In this document: positions 37,547 through 51,346 of the stretch, one piece after another
How positions within the stretch are numbered: position 1 is the first letter of the stretch
Layout: each line of letters starts with the position of its first letter
DNA from: Paralichthys olivaceus
Taxonomy: Eukaryota; Chordata; Actinopteri; Pleuronectiformes; Paralichthyidae
Reading direction: 5' to 3'
Assembly (NCBI RefSeq): GCF_024713975.1
Contig: NC_091111.1
Location: 13,269,001 to 13,333,000, forward strand
DNA length: 64,000 bases
Made by a program: the position numbers and the translations under genes
The notes under the pieces: model-generated
What the model saw: the letters and a program-made list of their open reading frames with translations, nothing else
Databases searched by the model: none
What the model was told of the DNA's origin: nothing

Positions 37547-38057
37547 GTAGGAAGAAACATTGGCAGAATTGAGTTTTTTACAAAACAAATGAAAATTTTG
37601 GTTTTTAAATTTTCATTTTTTTAATCAAATTTGCTCATTTAATTATTGGTTAACCTGTTCCTTTTCCTTTTTTCTTTTCTGCAGTTATATCTTTAAATAG
37701 GCCAATAATTGAACGACTTCCTCTTTGTAAAATGTCAAACGAATTGCCTCTAATCAATCATAGCGTGTTGAGAGGATTGGCACAAACCCGAGAGTTCTGG
37801 TGGATGCAGATAAGCTTGAGACTAACTTTAACTTGACCTTGAAATGATTTCCTCAGAGTTCAACCACTCATTAGCTCACGCCCACATTCTTCTTCTCATA
37901 CTTCTTGTCTCCCACAGGCTTCTGTATACTCCACACGACTGGGTTTTATGGCAGGAGCAGGATATGAAGTGTTTGGGAGTTGGTGTGCGATTGTTTGCAT
38001 GGATACTGTTTTTTCTATGAATCTTATTTTGTATGAAACCTCTGCTGCGTCTTCAAG

Positions 38058-38236
38058 GTGTGCGTAAGGACCGCAGCCATGTCTTACGACGTGACAAACG
38101 ACGAGCTGGGACTAATGACAGAGATAAGGCCTCTAAGGACCAGGACCACAAAACAGTGCCCCTCCAGGATGGGAGGAAAGGCAGCAGTAGTACTGCAGGA
38201 GGAAAATCATCTGTCACGGCGATGCTGCCTGACCAG
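38058..38236 (+). CDS. esr1: esr1 exon 4 (hinge)
   Basis: Acceptor CTTCAAG. Encodes [19 protein letters not shown], a basic nuclear-localisation hinge, followed by a poorly conserved Lys/Asp/Ser-rich spacer and the first ligand-domain residues MLPDQ. Phase 0 donor CAG|gtactg. Confidence 0.95.
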
Positions 38237-38436
38237 GTACTGATTCATGTGGAGACAGTGATATGTGATTTTGTCTAAGATTGTTATTGTTGGTCAGGAG
38301 GAAATCTGGATGTGAAAGAGGCACCAGAGCGGCCGACTGGAAATCATGTTCGTTCCACCAAGTTTCTTGACGGCTGTTAGTAGTCGAGGAACGTTTGTTG
38401 TCACTTTAAGTCGGTTTTGAGCAGCACATCAATTAA

Positions 38437-38634
<198 letters not shown>

Positions 38635-39565
38635 TAGAGGAATCAAAAAGTAGACACAGCTACTGTTCTGATCCGCTAATATCAAACATATCCTGGCTGT
38701 AATGTGGTCTGCAGGGAATTGCTTACAATACTGTTGTGTCATAAATAGAATAACTCTTTGTCATTTCCTAAAATGATCATCTTTTGCACACAATGACTTT
38801 TTATCATAAGAAAATAACTTTAATAAAACTACAACTACACGTGGTAATCTACTGCTGCTAAAGGCAACATAACAAAAAGACACATCACCATCAGAGTCTT
38901 TTTCAAATATTGTCTGGACACTCATTTTTCATTTCAGCATCTGACAAAATTGCAGCAGTTCTGCTGTCGATTGCAAAAGAACTAGTTAGATTATTATCAT
39001 GCGTGTGATATTTTCTCTCCAGTGTACTCCAGTGTAGACAGCTTCTGTCTTTTTTAAAGTACAAAGTACATTAGTGTCTGATTCCACTGCACAAATAATA
39101 AAAACATATTTGGTTTAGTTATTGAAAACATAAAAAAAGAAGATAGAGAATAAATAATAATAATAATATTGAATGAAAAGTCTTATTAAACTATTATCAG
39201 AATACCAGGTCATCATCATCAGGTCTTCAGACAGAGAGCTTGATGCTATAATATCCTGTGATTTATTGTTGAGTGCCTGCTGTTTTGCGTATCCCTGCAG
39301 ATTTGGAGAAATATTCATAAATATCTTGCCCTGTGAGCAGAAAAGTGTGGGCAGGTGAAAAACTTTTCACTGGAGCACTGTGACATTTTTCGCATGTCTC
39401 GTCTAAATCAAGAGATATTTTTCAAAAGCTCGGAAACACTGTCTCTCCTGAACATTTAAACTGTACAGATGTGATGTTTGACAGAGGTGGTGGCTCTTGA
39501 TTGTTGTTTGACTGCTACGGCAACGGCAAGGTGATGACAGACCTTTATCATAGAGGTGTACATGG

Positions 39566-39623
<58 letters not shown>

Positions 39624-39624
39624 A
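39566..39624. repeat. (CA)n microsatellite
   Basis: CA array with one AA and one TA interruption, in esr1 intron 5. Confidence 0.96.
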
Positions 39625-39723
39625 AATGCAGAGCCATTACAGTCATCAGCTTTGAGAGGATTGTTTGGCCAATCTGCCGGCACCCCATAGAGCATAAATG
39701 CACTATAGACACATCACCCTTTT

Positions 39724-39725
<2 letters not shown>

Positions 39726-39775
<50 letters not shown>
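39726..39775. repeat. (CA)n microsatellite
   Basis: Pure CA array, about 25 units, 100 bp after the preceding one. Confidence 0.97.
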
Positions 39776-39777
<2 letters not shown>

Positions 39778-40845
39778 TTCTGAGTGTGTAAATCCTGACT
39801 TTGAGGTATTATAACCTTTTGCGTCACTAAAAGCCCAAAGGCACACAGTTTTAATTGCGAGAGGTCCTAAACAGGGTACATGGGGGGGCAATGGGAGTGA
39901 ATTGGCTGTAATTACGTATGGATTGAGACAGCTGAGTGCCAGCGATAAGGCTTCTTACGAGAGCAGGAGACATTACAGATGGTTTCATCTGAGCAGCGGT
40001 TCCTTGCCAGGAAACAAGCTTTTGTATTTTGAATTTTGTGCGTGGGAAGAAGGTGCACAGAAAACATGAAACTCTCAGAGTGTGAATATTTAACAGCACA
40101 TTATGGTGAACATCCACTGCTCCAAATAATCAACTTGTGGACAGATTACCATGAAAGTTGGTTAAATTAAATTTTGGTGTAGATCTGGTTCAGGGGGCTG
40201 ATGCAGGATTTGTTTTTCACTTTTCTCTACATTTCCCTTGATTCCTCAGAAAACCAGAATGGTCATATTATATGTTATATATAATATATATATATATTTT
40301 CTGTATGGCAACACAGATAGAAACCTGTTCCTCCCACTAATGTGTAGCTGATAAACGTGACCTTCACTATAATAAGGCATGTTTTGGTTTAAGGGCACTC
40401 TCCGGCCTTGGCAGAGGTTTGAGCTCCACTGACTGTAATCTTGATTGGAATTCCTAAGATCTGGCTTCAACTCCTGTTGTCGAGTGTGTACGAATAACAG
40501 ATTTAAGTAACAACTTTAGAGCTTTTTAGTCAAAGAATATAAAGAAAGAATAAGTGTTAAATGTTCTCTAACTGGTTGTGGATCAACCTGCTTCCTTTTT
40601 TGGTCACAATGATCTTTTTTAGTTTCTTTGTTTTTTTAAAATCTGTTCTCCTGTCTGCTCGTATCCCAAACTGTCTCCTCCATGGACCACTGCTTCGTTT
40701 AGCTATCCACTGTGCGATTTCTCTGCAGATGTTATCTGACATAGACGGATCTTTGCCCTCGACCAGCAAGGAATTGGTACCACCCTGGAACCAGTTTTTC
40801 TAGCGGAGAGCCGGTTCTTCAGCTGTTGAAACACAAAGATCTGGT

Positions 40846-41467
<622 letters not shown>

Positions 41468-42274
41468 TGATAAGAGTGATACATCAGCATTGTAGATTTT
41501 CCATTTCACACCTCTGCAGCCTTTGTGTCGTCCCAAAAACATCCGTCACAGAGTTAAGGACTAATTACCTGATCCCCGCTGAGAGCAGAGCAGCCCCTCT
41601 CTCACCTGAAAAACTCACTCGTCATTACGCTGCTGAGCCGGCAACCAGGACAGAGACTTAATTAAAGCCTCAATGCACGGAATGATGGAACAGGGGGAGG
41701 AGGACAGAGGGGGAGATGATGGGAAAGGAAGCGAGGGGACAGAGAGAGAGGAGCAGGGAGACATGGCTGTTTTCTTCTTTGCAAGAACAGCCTCTTCCCT
41801 CCATTCCCCCCCCCCCGTGTGCAAAGTAAACAAGCCGGACAAACCACAGCATCCACCTGAGAGAGAGAAGAGGGGGAGACAGAGAGGATGAGGGAGACAG
41901 ACGGAGCTTTTACCGTCTGATGTGCTTAATGGTCCCATTTGATTCAGAAGTGTATTACAGAGTATTATCTCTAAAACCCGGTCTCCGTGTGAGTGTGCTC
42001 ACCAATTGGACATGATAACTAAAACGCTGCGGGTCAGGGCTGACAAATTCCCTCGGCTCTGTGCTGTCCAAGTTTATCTTGCTCTCAAACCACCAGACAT
42101 TATCCGTCCTTCCATCACTTTTCAACTGTGCCGCTGTTTGGATAGTTTCACGGTCACAGATAGTTTTTTGTCGGGTTGGTTTTCCCTCTCAGATGACTAA
42201 CAGGAGAAAAGCTTCAAAATCCTGTTAATTCACATCTGACTTTCAAACGTGTTTTCTTTCATTCTTCCCTCCAG

Positions 42275-42408
42275 GAACGAAGGGAACTGTGTGGAGGGCA
42301 TGGCTGAGATCTTCGACATGCTGCTGGCCACCGCGTCCCGCTTCCGGATGCTCAAACTCAAATCTGAAGAGTTCTTCTGTCTCAAAGCGATCATCCTTCT
42401 CAACTCGG
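42275..42408 (+). CDS. esr1: esr1 exon 7 (ligand domain)
   Basis: Acceptor TTCCCTCCAG. Encodes [20 protein letters not shown] and [20 protein letters not shown]. Donor CTCGG|gtgagg, phase 1. Confidence 0.98.
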
Positions 42409-42992
42409 GTGAGGCAGCATGAGTGTGAACTTCCTCATAACGTCGGCATGTGTTTACACTTTAAGAATCATTTCCTGTGAAGCAGCTTCAGAGAAGTTGA
42501 GCACAAACAAGTGCGTGGAAACCGACAGAGGCAGCAGAGACTCTAAAATGATCTCTTGTTCATTCGCAATTTGTATTCCACATATACAGTATTTGCTTGT
42601 TTTCGTTTCGTTTTTCCTCCTGCTCCAGTGAGTTGATGTGGAACAGTGTTAAACTCCACCTGCAGAGGTGTAGCTCGCTCACATTAGGAGGACAGAGTGT
42701 TCCAGAAAGGTCTGCACTGTCAATAGGCCTGATAACTGTTGCCATGACAACATGACGCAGGTCAGAGGGCTGTCTTGGATCTGGACATATTTTCTGCATA
42801 AGAAACCGATTTAACTGAAATACCGGCGAGATGACATCGGTGGCACAGCTGCAGGAGCTGGATGAGCTTGTGACGACTGTGTGGGCAAAACTCTGCTCTC
42901 GCATGAGTCATCAGATAAAAGCTGCTGTTGTCTGAATTTGAGTTTTTCCTCATATTCTTAATTTGAGCATTTCTGCGTTCCTCCTCTATCAG

Positions 42993-43176
42993 GCTCTTTC
43001 TCTTTCTGCACCGGCACCATGGAGCCTCTGCACAACACCGCAGCCGTACAGGACATGCTGGAGACTATCACTGACGCTCTCATACATCACATCAGCCAAT
43101 CAGGATGCCCGGTTCAGCAGCAGTGGAGACGGCAGGCCCAGCTGCTCCTGCTGCTCTCCCACATCAGACACATGAG
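42993..43176 (+). CDS. esr1: esr1 exon 8 (ligand domain)
   Basis: Acceptor CCTCTATCAG. Encodes [20 protein letters not shown] through [12 protein letters not shown]. The loop after SFSFCTG diverges from tetrapods; the helix 10/11 dimer block is conserved. Phase 2. Confidence 0.97.
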
Positions 43177-43565
43177 GTGAAATCATATTAGAAAAGATCT
43201 TTTAGCATATTATTCGATTTTTTTCAAGTCTGAGGGAAGTGATTCCCTGAACATTAGAGCATGTAAACCTTGTCAAGTAACAACACAATTCAAATTATAA
43301 ATTGATGAATATGAGCATAATGTGTCTCCTTTAAATGAACGGTGTGGCAGGAAATTGCAAATATCAACTTCAATAAAACAGTTTATTTGATAAAACAGTT
43401 ACAAGCTAAGTCCAGAAAGAGTATTAAATAAAAACCTGAACAAAAAGCAAGTAAAGGCCAAAACTATACAATTTAAACCACAATAAAATCAACATATTTA
43501 AAGTATTTTTTCCAGGTGTTATTCAAATTCTAAATGACGTAGAAATCAGTCTGTAGCGACTTTAA

Positions 43566-43910
<345 letters not shown>

Positions 43911-44865
43911 GGCAGAGCGCCGTTCATATGGGTGACGTTCACACCAGAGAATGAAAGAGGTTTGGGAATGAAAGATAAAGCAGCTGTGTTTGAATTCACG
44001 TCATGAGATAATTATTTATAAATTAAGTGATTATTATTTTGATGTTGTAGTTGTTTATTCCTTTGCACGGTTTCAATTCAAGTCAAATCTCAGCTTCTGT
44101 CTTTTGTTTCTCTAACAGCTTTAAATTACAGCTCATTGTCGTCATATTGTGGCTTTGTGTTACTAACGGTGATTTTCAAATGACGAGCAGCTAACTTTTC
44201 TTTTTATCTGTCACGACCAAAGTGCACTTCATCTGGAGTTTAAGGGACTGTCGGGCATTATCTTTATAAAGGATGATTACACACTAAACTTTTATATAAC
44301 TGGAATGTGAAATTTATTTCCATTATGAAAGAATAAATTATCAGGTTGTTAGATGAGCAGACGTAGAAATTGAAATTTGAGAAGTTTGGGGAAAAATGTC
44401 TAAATAACAAAATTAAAAATATGAACTAACCGAGAATTTATCTGTTTATTTTGAATAAGTAAAAGTTGCATGATCAAACACGGGAGGGATTGATAATGTA
44501 GGAAGCCAAACTTTATTGTTGGGTAACTTCACATCCAAAGCTGTTTGTGTACGAGGTTTTGTTGTTATTTTTTTTGTGTGTCCCTGAGCTAATCTGATGC
44601 CTGTATTTGCCATGATGTACATTTCAACCACAGAAAAACTACAAGTTCCCTTTCCCACCACTTCTACCCTGACAATGTATGATCAGTGAGGAGGTAATAA
44701 ACATAAAGATGCACTTACAGTGTCTGTTTGCATGAAAAGCCTCCGTACATGATCAGAAAATTGGATTTGGCTGCTTTTGAGCTGTTCAGTGTAAATCCAG
44801 TCAAACCTGACCCGACTGTCATTTCTTTACTGTGCTTCAAAATAAAAGCCTTGACTGGGAAGAGA
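43911..44865 (+). other. esr1: esr1 3'UTR
   Basis: Non-coding; poly(A) signals AATAAA at 44696-44701 and 44841-44846. Confidence 0.65.
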
Positions 44866-44924
44866 TTGTTCGCCACCATTTTTCTCCAGAGTTTACTTTA
44901 CAAAAAAGAAAACACAGAATTAAA

Positions 44925-46025
44925 TAATTCATGTTTTATTATTTGCAAAGAGAGTATTCTTAATGAAGTTGGCATTAGCAAACTGTACATACATAAATAA
45001 GCATTTTCATATTTCATCATTTTTTTTACAGGTTCTCTCAACAACGCAGTGATTGTGACGCGTCATCGCTGCAGAATAATCGGCGCGGTTATTACAAAGC
45101 ACACACAGCCATGTACTAAAACACTACAAGTGATTGTTTGGCTTTCTCAAAAGAAGAGGACTTTCAAGTGCACGCTCAAACAGGAAGATAAAAAAATAAC
45201 CACCTGCATTTTAAAGGCATTTCAACAATAATGTACAAATCAGTTGGTTTTTAACGACAGAGCTGATTAAAAACTGAAATTAAAAACAGGAATACAAGCC
45301 TCAGCCTTTGGGGGAAATAAGTCGGCCATCTTGGCTGGACGGCTTCAGTGCAGTACCTTCGTCAGTGCTACAGGTTGAGATTTTCTTCATTTCCAGATCC
45401 AAGCCGGTTCTTTTGATATGTGAGAATCAGAAGACAGGAAGCCGCGTTTCATCCTTGTTTGAGTTTTGTTTCAGATATTTTATCTGACACGTTCTGCAAA
45501 TGTGTGTTTTGGGAAGAATCTCTTCACTTAACTGCAAGTCTGCTCTACAAGTCAGTATTTCACACTGGTGGTGCTTCAGCTTCATCAATACTAAAAATCT
45601 ATTAACTGATTGATCACTAAATAAATAGTAGCAGCACTGGGTATCGTGGACAAAAAGCATGGTCGGCTTTGGCTCCCAACATAGAGTATATAAATAGTGC
45701 TTTGTTTTTCATTGATTTCACAGGTTTCTTCAGAAACCTTGTAAAATAATATACACATATATAAGTTAAAACAACATGAAATATTTGGATGGGGGGAGGG
45801 GGGCTCTTCAGAGGAGGGTCCGTTAGTCTGGAGGTTTTTTTTAAAGGGGTGAGGTGTGCAATGTTGGTGAGAGAAGTCTTCATGTGGTCTCTGAATCACT
45901 TTCTAATGCATGTGCCCCCTCAGCAGGGGGACGGGTGTATAGCTTTAGGGCACGGGGGTGAAGAAGAAACATTCAGTCAGTGGAGAGTCCTTGGCAAAGC
46001 AGGTTGGTCTGTAATCAGCTGCTCT
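44925..46025 (-). other. syne1: syne1 3'UTR
   Basis: Minus-strand sequence after the nesprin-1 stop. The only minus-strand AATAAA I saw is at 44935-44940, giving a UTR of about 1.1 kb whose end faces that of esr1. Confidence 0.55.
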
Positions 46026-46302
46026 TCATATGGGCGGAGGTCCGTTGGTGTAGCGCAGCATGGGATGGAAGGAGCGGGCGAAGTTGTTAGCGTGGTGGCA
46101 GCTGTAGTCCTCCTCGGTCATTGGCACCAGACAGGCCAGGCCGATGAGGAGCAGGAGGAGCAGATGGACGGGGAGCGCGGCCCTGAGGACTCGCAGCAGG
46201 AAGGACTGACCCTTTGAGGAGGAGGAGGACGAGGAGGAGACGCCATCCGGAAGGTCAGAACGGGAGGAAACGCAACCAGCGGCGCCTGGTGATTTGCTCC
46301 GG
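46026..46302 (-). CDS. syne1: syne1 terminal exon (KASH domain)
   Basis: Nesprin-1 spans the outer nuclear membrane and links actin and other cytoskeleton to SUN proteins in the LINC complex. This exon encodes RSKSPGAAGC, a Ser-rich linker, the membrane segment (LLRVLRAALPVHLLLLLLIG, continuing LACLVP) and the luminal KASH tail (EEDYSC...NNFARSFHPMLRYTNGPPPI). The Cys that disulfide-bonds to SUN is present. The last residue is Ile, where I recall Leu in human nesprin-1. Acceptor TTCCTGCAG. Stop TGA at 46026-46028. Confidence 0.98.
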
Positions 46303-48143
46303 CTGCAGGAAGACACACAAACACAAGTTAAACTCGGCAGTGGACACGAGCTCATTAGTATTTGCAAAATCACTTCTGGGTTTAAGAGCTGCTTGAATTC
46401 TTCACTACAATTTGAGGTTTCTCAGTGACTCATGCTCCGACCTCAGGGGCCTAAATCCAAAATAAAGGATCAAGATGAGACTTTTACTTCATCAAAATAT
46501 TTGGGGCATGAAATTCTTTGATTAGAAAATCGTTTAACAAGAAGTAACTGGCAAACTTTTTACACAATCGTGAAATATTTAATCAATGACAGAAAATCAT
46601 GAGGACAATTTTTAAGGGTCGTTTTTTTTAAGTAATTTTAAAGCAAAGAAAAAGAAAATTTTTACTAGTTTATCTTATTTAATTTCCTACATTTCCTTTT
46701 TGTCTTTTATGTAAATGTTAATTGATTCAATGAAAGAAAATCTATGTTGAGTTTTGACAACATCATTTTGGGCTTTAGGGAACTGAGATGAGCATTTTTC
46801 ACTATTTTCTAACTTTTTAGAGAAAAAAAAACGAATTATCTAAATAAATTATCTTTAACAATTGTGATATTTTAAGATGTTTGCAAATACTATTTTACTC
46901 ATGTCAGGCAAATAAACACACAACAAACAATTAACAGGAAGGAAAGCAAAAATTCAGCTAATAGACCCGAATCCAGCCGGAGGAGAAAAGATGAGAGTCA
47001 CAAAGTCAAACACAGAGACACACACACACACACACATTACAGGCACAAACACACTTAAAGAAGAGATTTGAACACAAGCATTTGTAAGTAGCCGACCGGG
47101 TCTCACTGGGGGGTTGGAAACGCTCTGGGTTTAGAGCCGAGTGTGTGAGAGTTCAATGCCACGTCTCATTCCAAACAGAAGCAGGAGAAATGCCAAATGC
47201 CTCTCTGGAGATCGCCTCCATTAGAGCCAAGACTGGAGGGGAGGAACGGCATGTTCTTAACTCATCCTCACAGCGGCTGGAGGAAGGTCAGACACGCCCG
47301 ACACCCCTGACGCTCGTCCTGCAGTTTATTTCATTCAGCCCTCCTTTGTTTGTACAGAACAACTGCTGCAGGAGCAACACGTCCAGTCTTTACATACTGT
47401 ATGTAGCTTGTGCTTTAAGGCCAGATGACCTCTCCTGCTTTGTTGGATTTCAATTTCTGCTGTGGTATTGGATTGCGATACAAATTCATTATTTCAAACA
47501 CTCATGGTGAGACTAGTTTTTAGAGTATTTGATTTTTTGATTCAAGGGCAGTTGAATCAGGGAGGACACAGTCAGAGGGGAGTGAGTCTAATGGTCTGGA
47601 AGGAAAACAAAGGAAACAAAGTGGGAGTTAAAGTAGAAGGTAGAAAAGCCTCGGGAGCTTAAGCATCGTTTCCTGCTTTATAACTCAGGAGAGACTGAAA
47701 CAGGAGAAAGAAAAACAGAGCCAGTACTGAGGGGAGGTCACTGGGATTCAGATAACGCCATCTAGTGGGCGAGGAGGGTTCTACAAAGTCCCTCTGAGAA
47801 AGGAGAAGCAGAAAAGTGTGACCAGGCAACGTTTCATGATGCCATTGGAAAAAGAAGCAAGACAAAGAGAAGCAGTGAAATCAAACATTTAAAGGAGAAA
47901 GGGAGTGGCCTGATGAAGGCGATTCCCCACTCGTTTAAGAGCTGGTAACGTGGTCTCTAGAGTGAGGGAGGATCATGGAACACTGAGTTACGAAGCCTTA
48001 TTGATTCATTAAAATGTCCAATGAGTAAACTATGGCTGATTTTGGTTAATTGATTTTCCAATGAGTTCAATTAAGGAAATCTGATCAGGCGTAGCTTTGG
48101 TTCCATCATCATCCCGTGTTTCTAGAGTCCAGGAGAGAGGTAC
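46303..48143 (-). other. syne1: syne1 last intron
   Basis: AT-rich intron of about 1.84 kb with a short CA array near 47021. No coding exon recognised. Confidence 0.75.
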
Positions 48144-48202
48144 CTGTGGCGCGGGCCGCTCTCAGGGGGTCCAGGGTGGGCATGACTACTTTTGCCTCGG
48201 GG
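48144..48202 (-). CDS. syne1: syne1 small linker exon (59 nt)
   Basis: Encodes PRGKSSHAHPGPPESGPRH plus two bases, aligning with the mammalian linker TPRGKCSLSQPGP...HSRS. Acceptor GTACAG, donor ACAG|gtacct. Phases 0 and 2 fit both neighbours. Confidence 0.85.
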
Positions 48203-48798
48203 CTGTACCGCGTAATGAGCATGGGGAGGGGGGGTAAAAGAAAGAAAAGAATGTTTCAGTCAAGGGCAAATAAAGACCAAGCTTCAGATGAGAGAACAAA
48301 AAAACAACAGAAAAAAGAGCCATAACATCGCTAGAGAAAGAATCATCGATAACAAAGGAGCAGCAACATAATCAATGACGGTGAAATTGACTTTACCAAG
48401 AAATCTGGCTTCTCAAGACTTAATCCTGAAAAATCGCGTTACAAGAAACTGAAAACATTAAATACGTTATTTACAATAACTTCTGCTCGTGCATGTTACG
48501 ACTAAAACACGATCTATCCATCTTTATCATGTGAAACGAAAAGCCAGGTTTTCTTGTACATTTTTTAGCAGATCAACGTGATGTGAGGGGAAGGGCAGCA
48601 AAATCATTTCAGGGAAGGGAGGAGTGGGGGCAGAGAAACATTTTCATGTACGTGTTAGCAGAGCTGTTGCAAAAGGGAAAAATATGTATAGTAACCATCA
48701 GAATAAAGGAGTAGAGTGGGGGTATCTATGAGAAGGTGGGTGACAGTGTTAATTGAATGTCTTTTAAACACAGAGGACATTATGAGAGAAAACATTAC

Positions 48799-48888
48799 CA
48801 ATCGTCTGCGGCTCTCGACCGTCGCCTCTGACACAGGAGCAGCTGATCCACAGGTTTCTAGTTTGCCAGCAGGTAACGGTAAGAAATC
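48799..48888 (-). CDS. syne1: syne1 linker exon (90 nt)
   Basis: Encodes DFLPLPAGKLETCGSAAPVS then EATVESRRRL, in phase 0 at both ends. Acceptor ATTTTTCAG, donor TTG|gtaatg. It sits where mammals have a longer Ser-rich linker but shares little sequence, so support is mainly splice phase and position. Confidence 0.7.
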
Positions 48889-48985
48889 CTGAAAAATAAA
48901 TTAAAAAAAAGTCAGTATCTACATAAACCTGCAAATAATGGAGAGGAAGAATAAGGGTCTGCTCCTTCTTTCATTATCGTCTGAC

Positions 48986-49249
48986 CTGCCGTGTCTCCAT
49001 GGCCCCCAGCCTCCTCTCCAGCCCCTCCAGGTCTGAGTTGACCTCCCTCAGCAGCAGCCTCAGCCTGTTAAAGATCACATGCACCTTCTCCTGCGCCTCC
49101 AGACACTCGCTGCCCTGCGACTGGAGCTGCTCGCTGCTCTGCGACTGCAGCAGCAGAGTCTGAGGCTTGGTGTTGACCAGCAGCTGAGACGAGAGCTCCT
49201 GAAGGGACGACACCTTCTGCTGCGAGTCCAGCAGCTCGCGCTTGATTTG
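48986..49249 (-). CDS. syne1: syne1 exon, last spectrin repeat
   Basis: Encodes QIKRELLDSQQKVSSLQELS through CLEAQEKVHVIFNRLRLLLR, a close match to the last repeat of mammalian nesprin-1. Gln/Ser-rich insertion in the middle. Phase 0 at both ends. Confidence 0.97.
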
Positions 49250-49445
49250 CTGCGGTGAAGAGACAGGGGAGGAGTTTATGAACTGGGATATTGTCTGGTT
49301 AGTAATCTTACTAAGAAAATTAAATAAAACCTGTCAAACCAGTTCTGTTTTTGTTTTAACTGTTCACCATATTGTACTGATCCTGTTTATAATCTTTAAA
49401 GGTTATTTTTGCTTAGACAGGCCCAGATGGAGGCAGTAGAAGTAC

Positions 49446-49574
49446 CGTGAGTGTTTTGTGATGAGCTCGTAATGTTTCCCGATCCACTCTGGGAGGGATG
49501 GGCACCACCTCGTTCCTCCTGCGGTCAATGTTCTCCAGCCACAGCAGCAGACCGTGGCTCATCTCATGGAACTC
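49446..49574 (-). CDS. syne1: syne1 exon
   Basis: Encodes EFHEMSHGLLLWLENIDRRR and PIPPRVDRETLRAHHKTLT. 43 codons, phase 0. Acceptor TTTGTTTCAG. Confidence 0.97.
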
Positions 49575-49871
49575 CTGAAACAAAAACATGATGTCATGTC
49601 TCATGTTTAGTGGAGGCAATAATCACACAGAAAAAATGTGAGTAAAGACAAGATAAACCTATACTTTGTCTATCTAATCTTAATTTTGGATTTATTAAGA
49701 GAAATATGCAGATGGGAAAATATGAGGAGATTAAATACCACAAGATTTGGCATTTATTTTATTTTAATTTTTTGTGCAACATTTTAAAATTTTCTGTAAC
49801 AACATTATAGGGAGCCAAATACAGACATCTATTACTTTTCCCTCTTCCCTGGAGTTTGAGTCTTTATGTAC

Positions 49872-50078
49872 CTGGCACTGCATCAGCGCCCTCTGCAGCT
49901 CCTGTCTCCAGTCCTCCAGCGAGGTGCTGAGCTGATCCCAGCGAGAGTTCATCTCTTTTAGCCCGTCCCTCAACTCCCAGGCCTCCTCAGAGTTGGGCTC
50001 CGCCTGAAGGAAGTCTGCGCTGCTCAGGTTGATGGACAGAACCTCTGACTTGTGGGCATCCATCCCCTTCTGCAGCTC
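49872..50078 (-). CDS. syne1: syne1 exon
   Basis: Encodes ELQKGMDAHKSEVLSINLSS through WRQELQRALMQCQ, spectrin-repeat helices. 69 codons, phase 0. Confidence 0.97.
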
Positions 50079-50586
50079 CTGAGAGTCCAAAAGTCAGAGA
50101 GAAAGTATTTGTTAGAGTCAGACCAGACTTCATGGTGCTAGAGGAGGCCGAGAATAGATGAGCTGCCGACAGAGTGTAGCAGGATTAGGCTGATGTGGTG
50201 GGAACAAGTTGGATGTAAGATATTAGGCTTCAGAGGAGGATATTTATAGAAGAGTGGTATCTCACCAAATGCTTTAACTGTTTGAATGTGTGAGGGTGAG
50301 TTGAAGGACAAACTGTCAGCAGCCAGCCCGTGAAGTGGGACATTACAACAAGGCCAGTGGCTTAAAATGACTGCACAGCAACTCTACTTTATTTTTCTGA
50401 AATTACACTGTACACGGACTGATATGCACGAGAAAGAATAACAGAAACTGCAGCACAGGTGGTTGCAAGATTCAAATTTAAGTAAAATAAATTATTATAG
50501 AGAATAAATTAACAACTTTTTCTAAAATGAGTTGTCGTGTGTAGAAGAAAAACACAAAATATCTGTCCAACATGTGGGGGGCTGAC

Positions 50587-50798
50587 CTTCAGCTTCTTGA
50601 TTCTCTGCTGGATGGTGTGTATGTCGGTGCTGAGTTCGAGCCCTCGAAGCTGCTTGAGCTCTGCCTCGGACTGACCCAGCCAGGCCCTCATGGTCTGCAG
50701 GTCTGAGATCAGCTGCTGCCACTGCTGCAGGTTCTGTTTGTGCCTGTGCTTTTCGCTCAGGGACTGAGCCTGGATCAGCTCCCAGCGCTCGATCACAC
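50587..50798 (-). CDS. syne1: syne1 exon
   Basis: Encodes VIERWELIQAQSLSEKHRHK and LELSTDIHTIQQRIKKLK. The first two bases complete the Gly codon of SAG-VIERW. Confidence 0.97.
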
Positions 50799-50854
50799 CT
50801 GGAGGAAAACAAATCCAGATATCTCACACTGTATTTACAAGTGTTTGTGTTTGT

Positions 50855-50878
50855 TTGTGTGTGTGTGTGTGTGTGTGT
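50855..50878. repeat. (GT)n microsatellite
   Basis: Short GT run at the 3' side of the donor, 8 bp from the exon edge. Confidence 0.9.
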
Positions 50879-50885
50879 AACTGAC

Positions 50886-51012
50886 CAGCACTCTGAGTGT
50901 CTGTGCTGGTGGGGTTGTTGAGTCCCGGCATGTCGTCCTCGTCTTCAGTCAGCTCTTCCTCCGTTCTCTTCACTGTGTCTATACTTCCTCGACACTCTCC
51001 CATCAGACGCAT
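50886..51012 (-). CDS. syne1: syne1 exon
   Basis: Encodes MRLMGECRGSIDTVKRTEEE through NPTSTDTQSA plus one base of Gly. The exon starts at an in-frame Met that follows an acceptor, so it is not an initiation site. Confidence 0.96.
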
Positions 51013-51346
51013 CTGTAAACGTTAAGTATTTAGTTTCATCACACTAGAATTCATGTTGATTATTAGGAAAAGCGATGACAAAAATGTGGATGGATTTAAA
51101 CGTAACCAGATTAGTTTCTTTAAACTTTTGACATAGAATTTAATTTTTATATATTTTCATATGACAATTTTATTCATTTATGTTTTAAGGATATTTTTGG
51201 TGTGAAATGGGCAGAGAGAACTGGGTGATGCCCCCATGCAATGGTTTCATACTGGATATTTGACCGTTACGGATTTACACCATGATCATTAAGGTCAGAG
51301 TGTGATTTAAGGCAGCAGACGTTGATAAAGATTCAAGAGGACTCAC

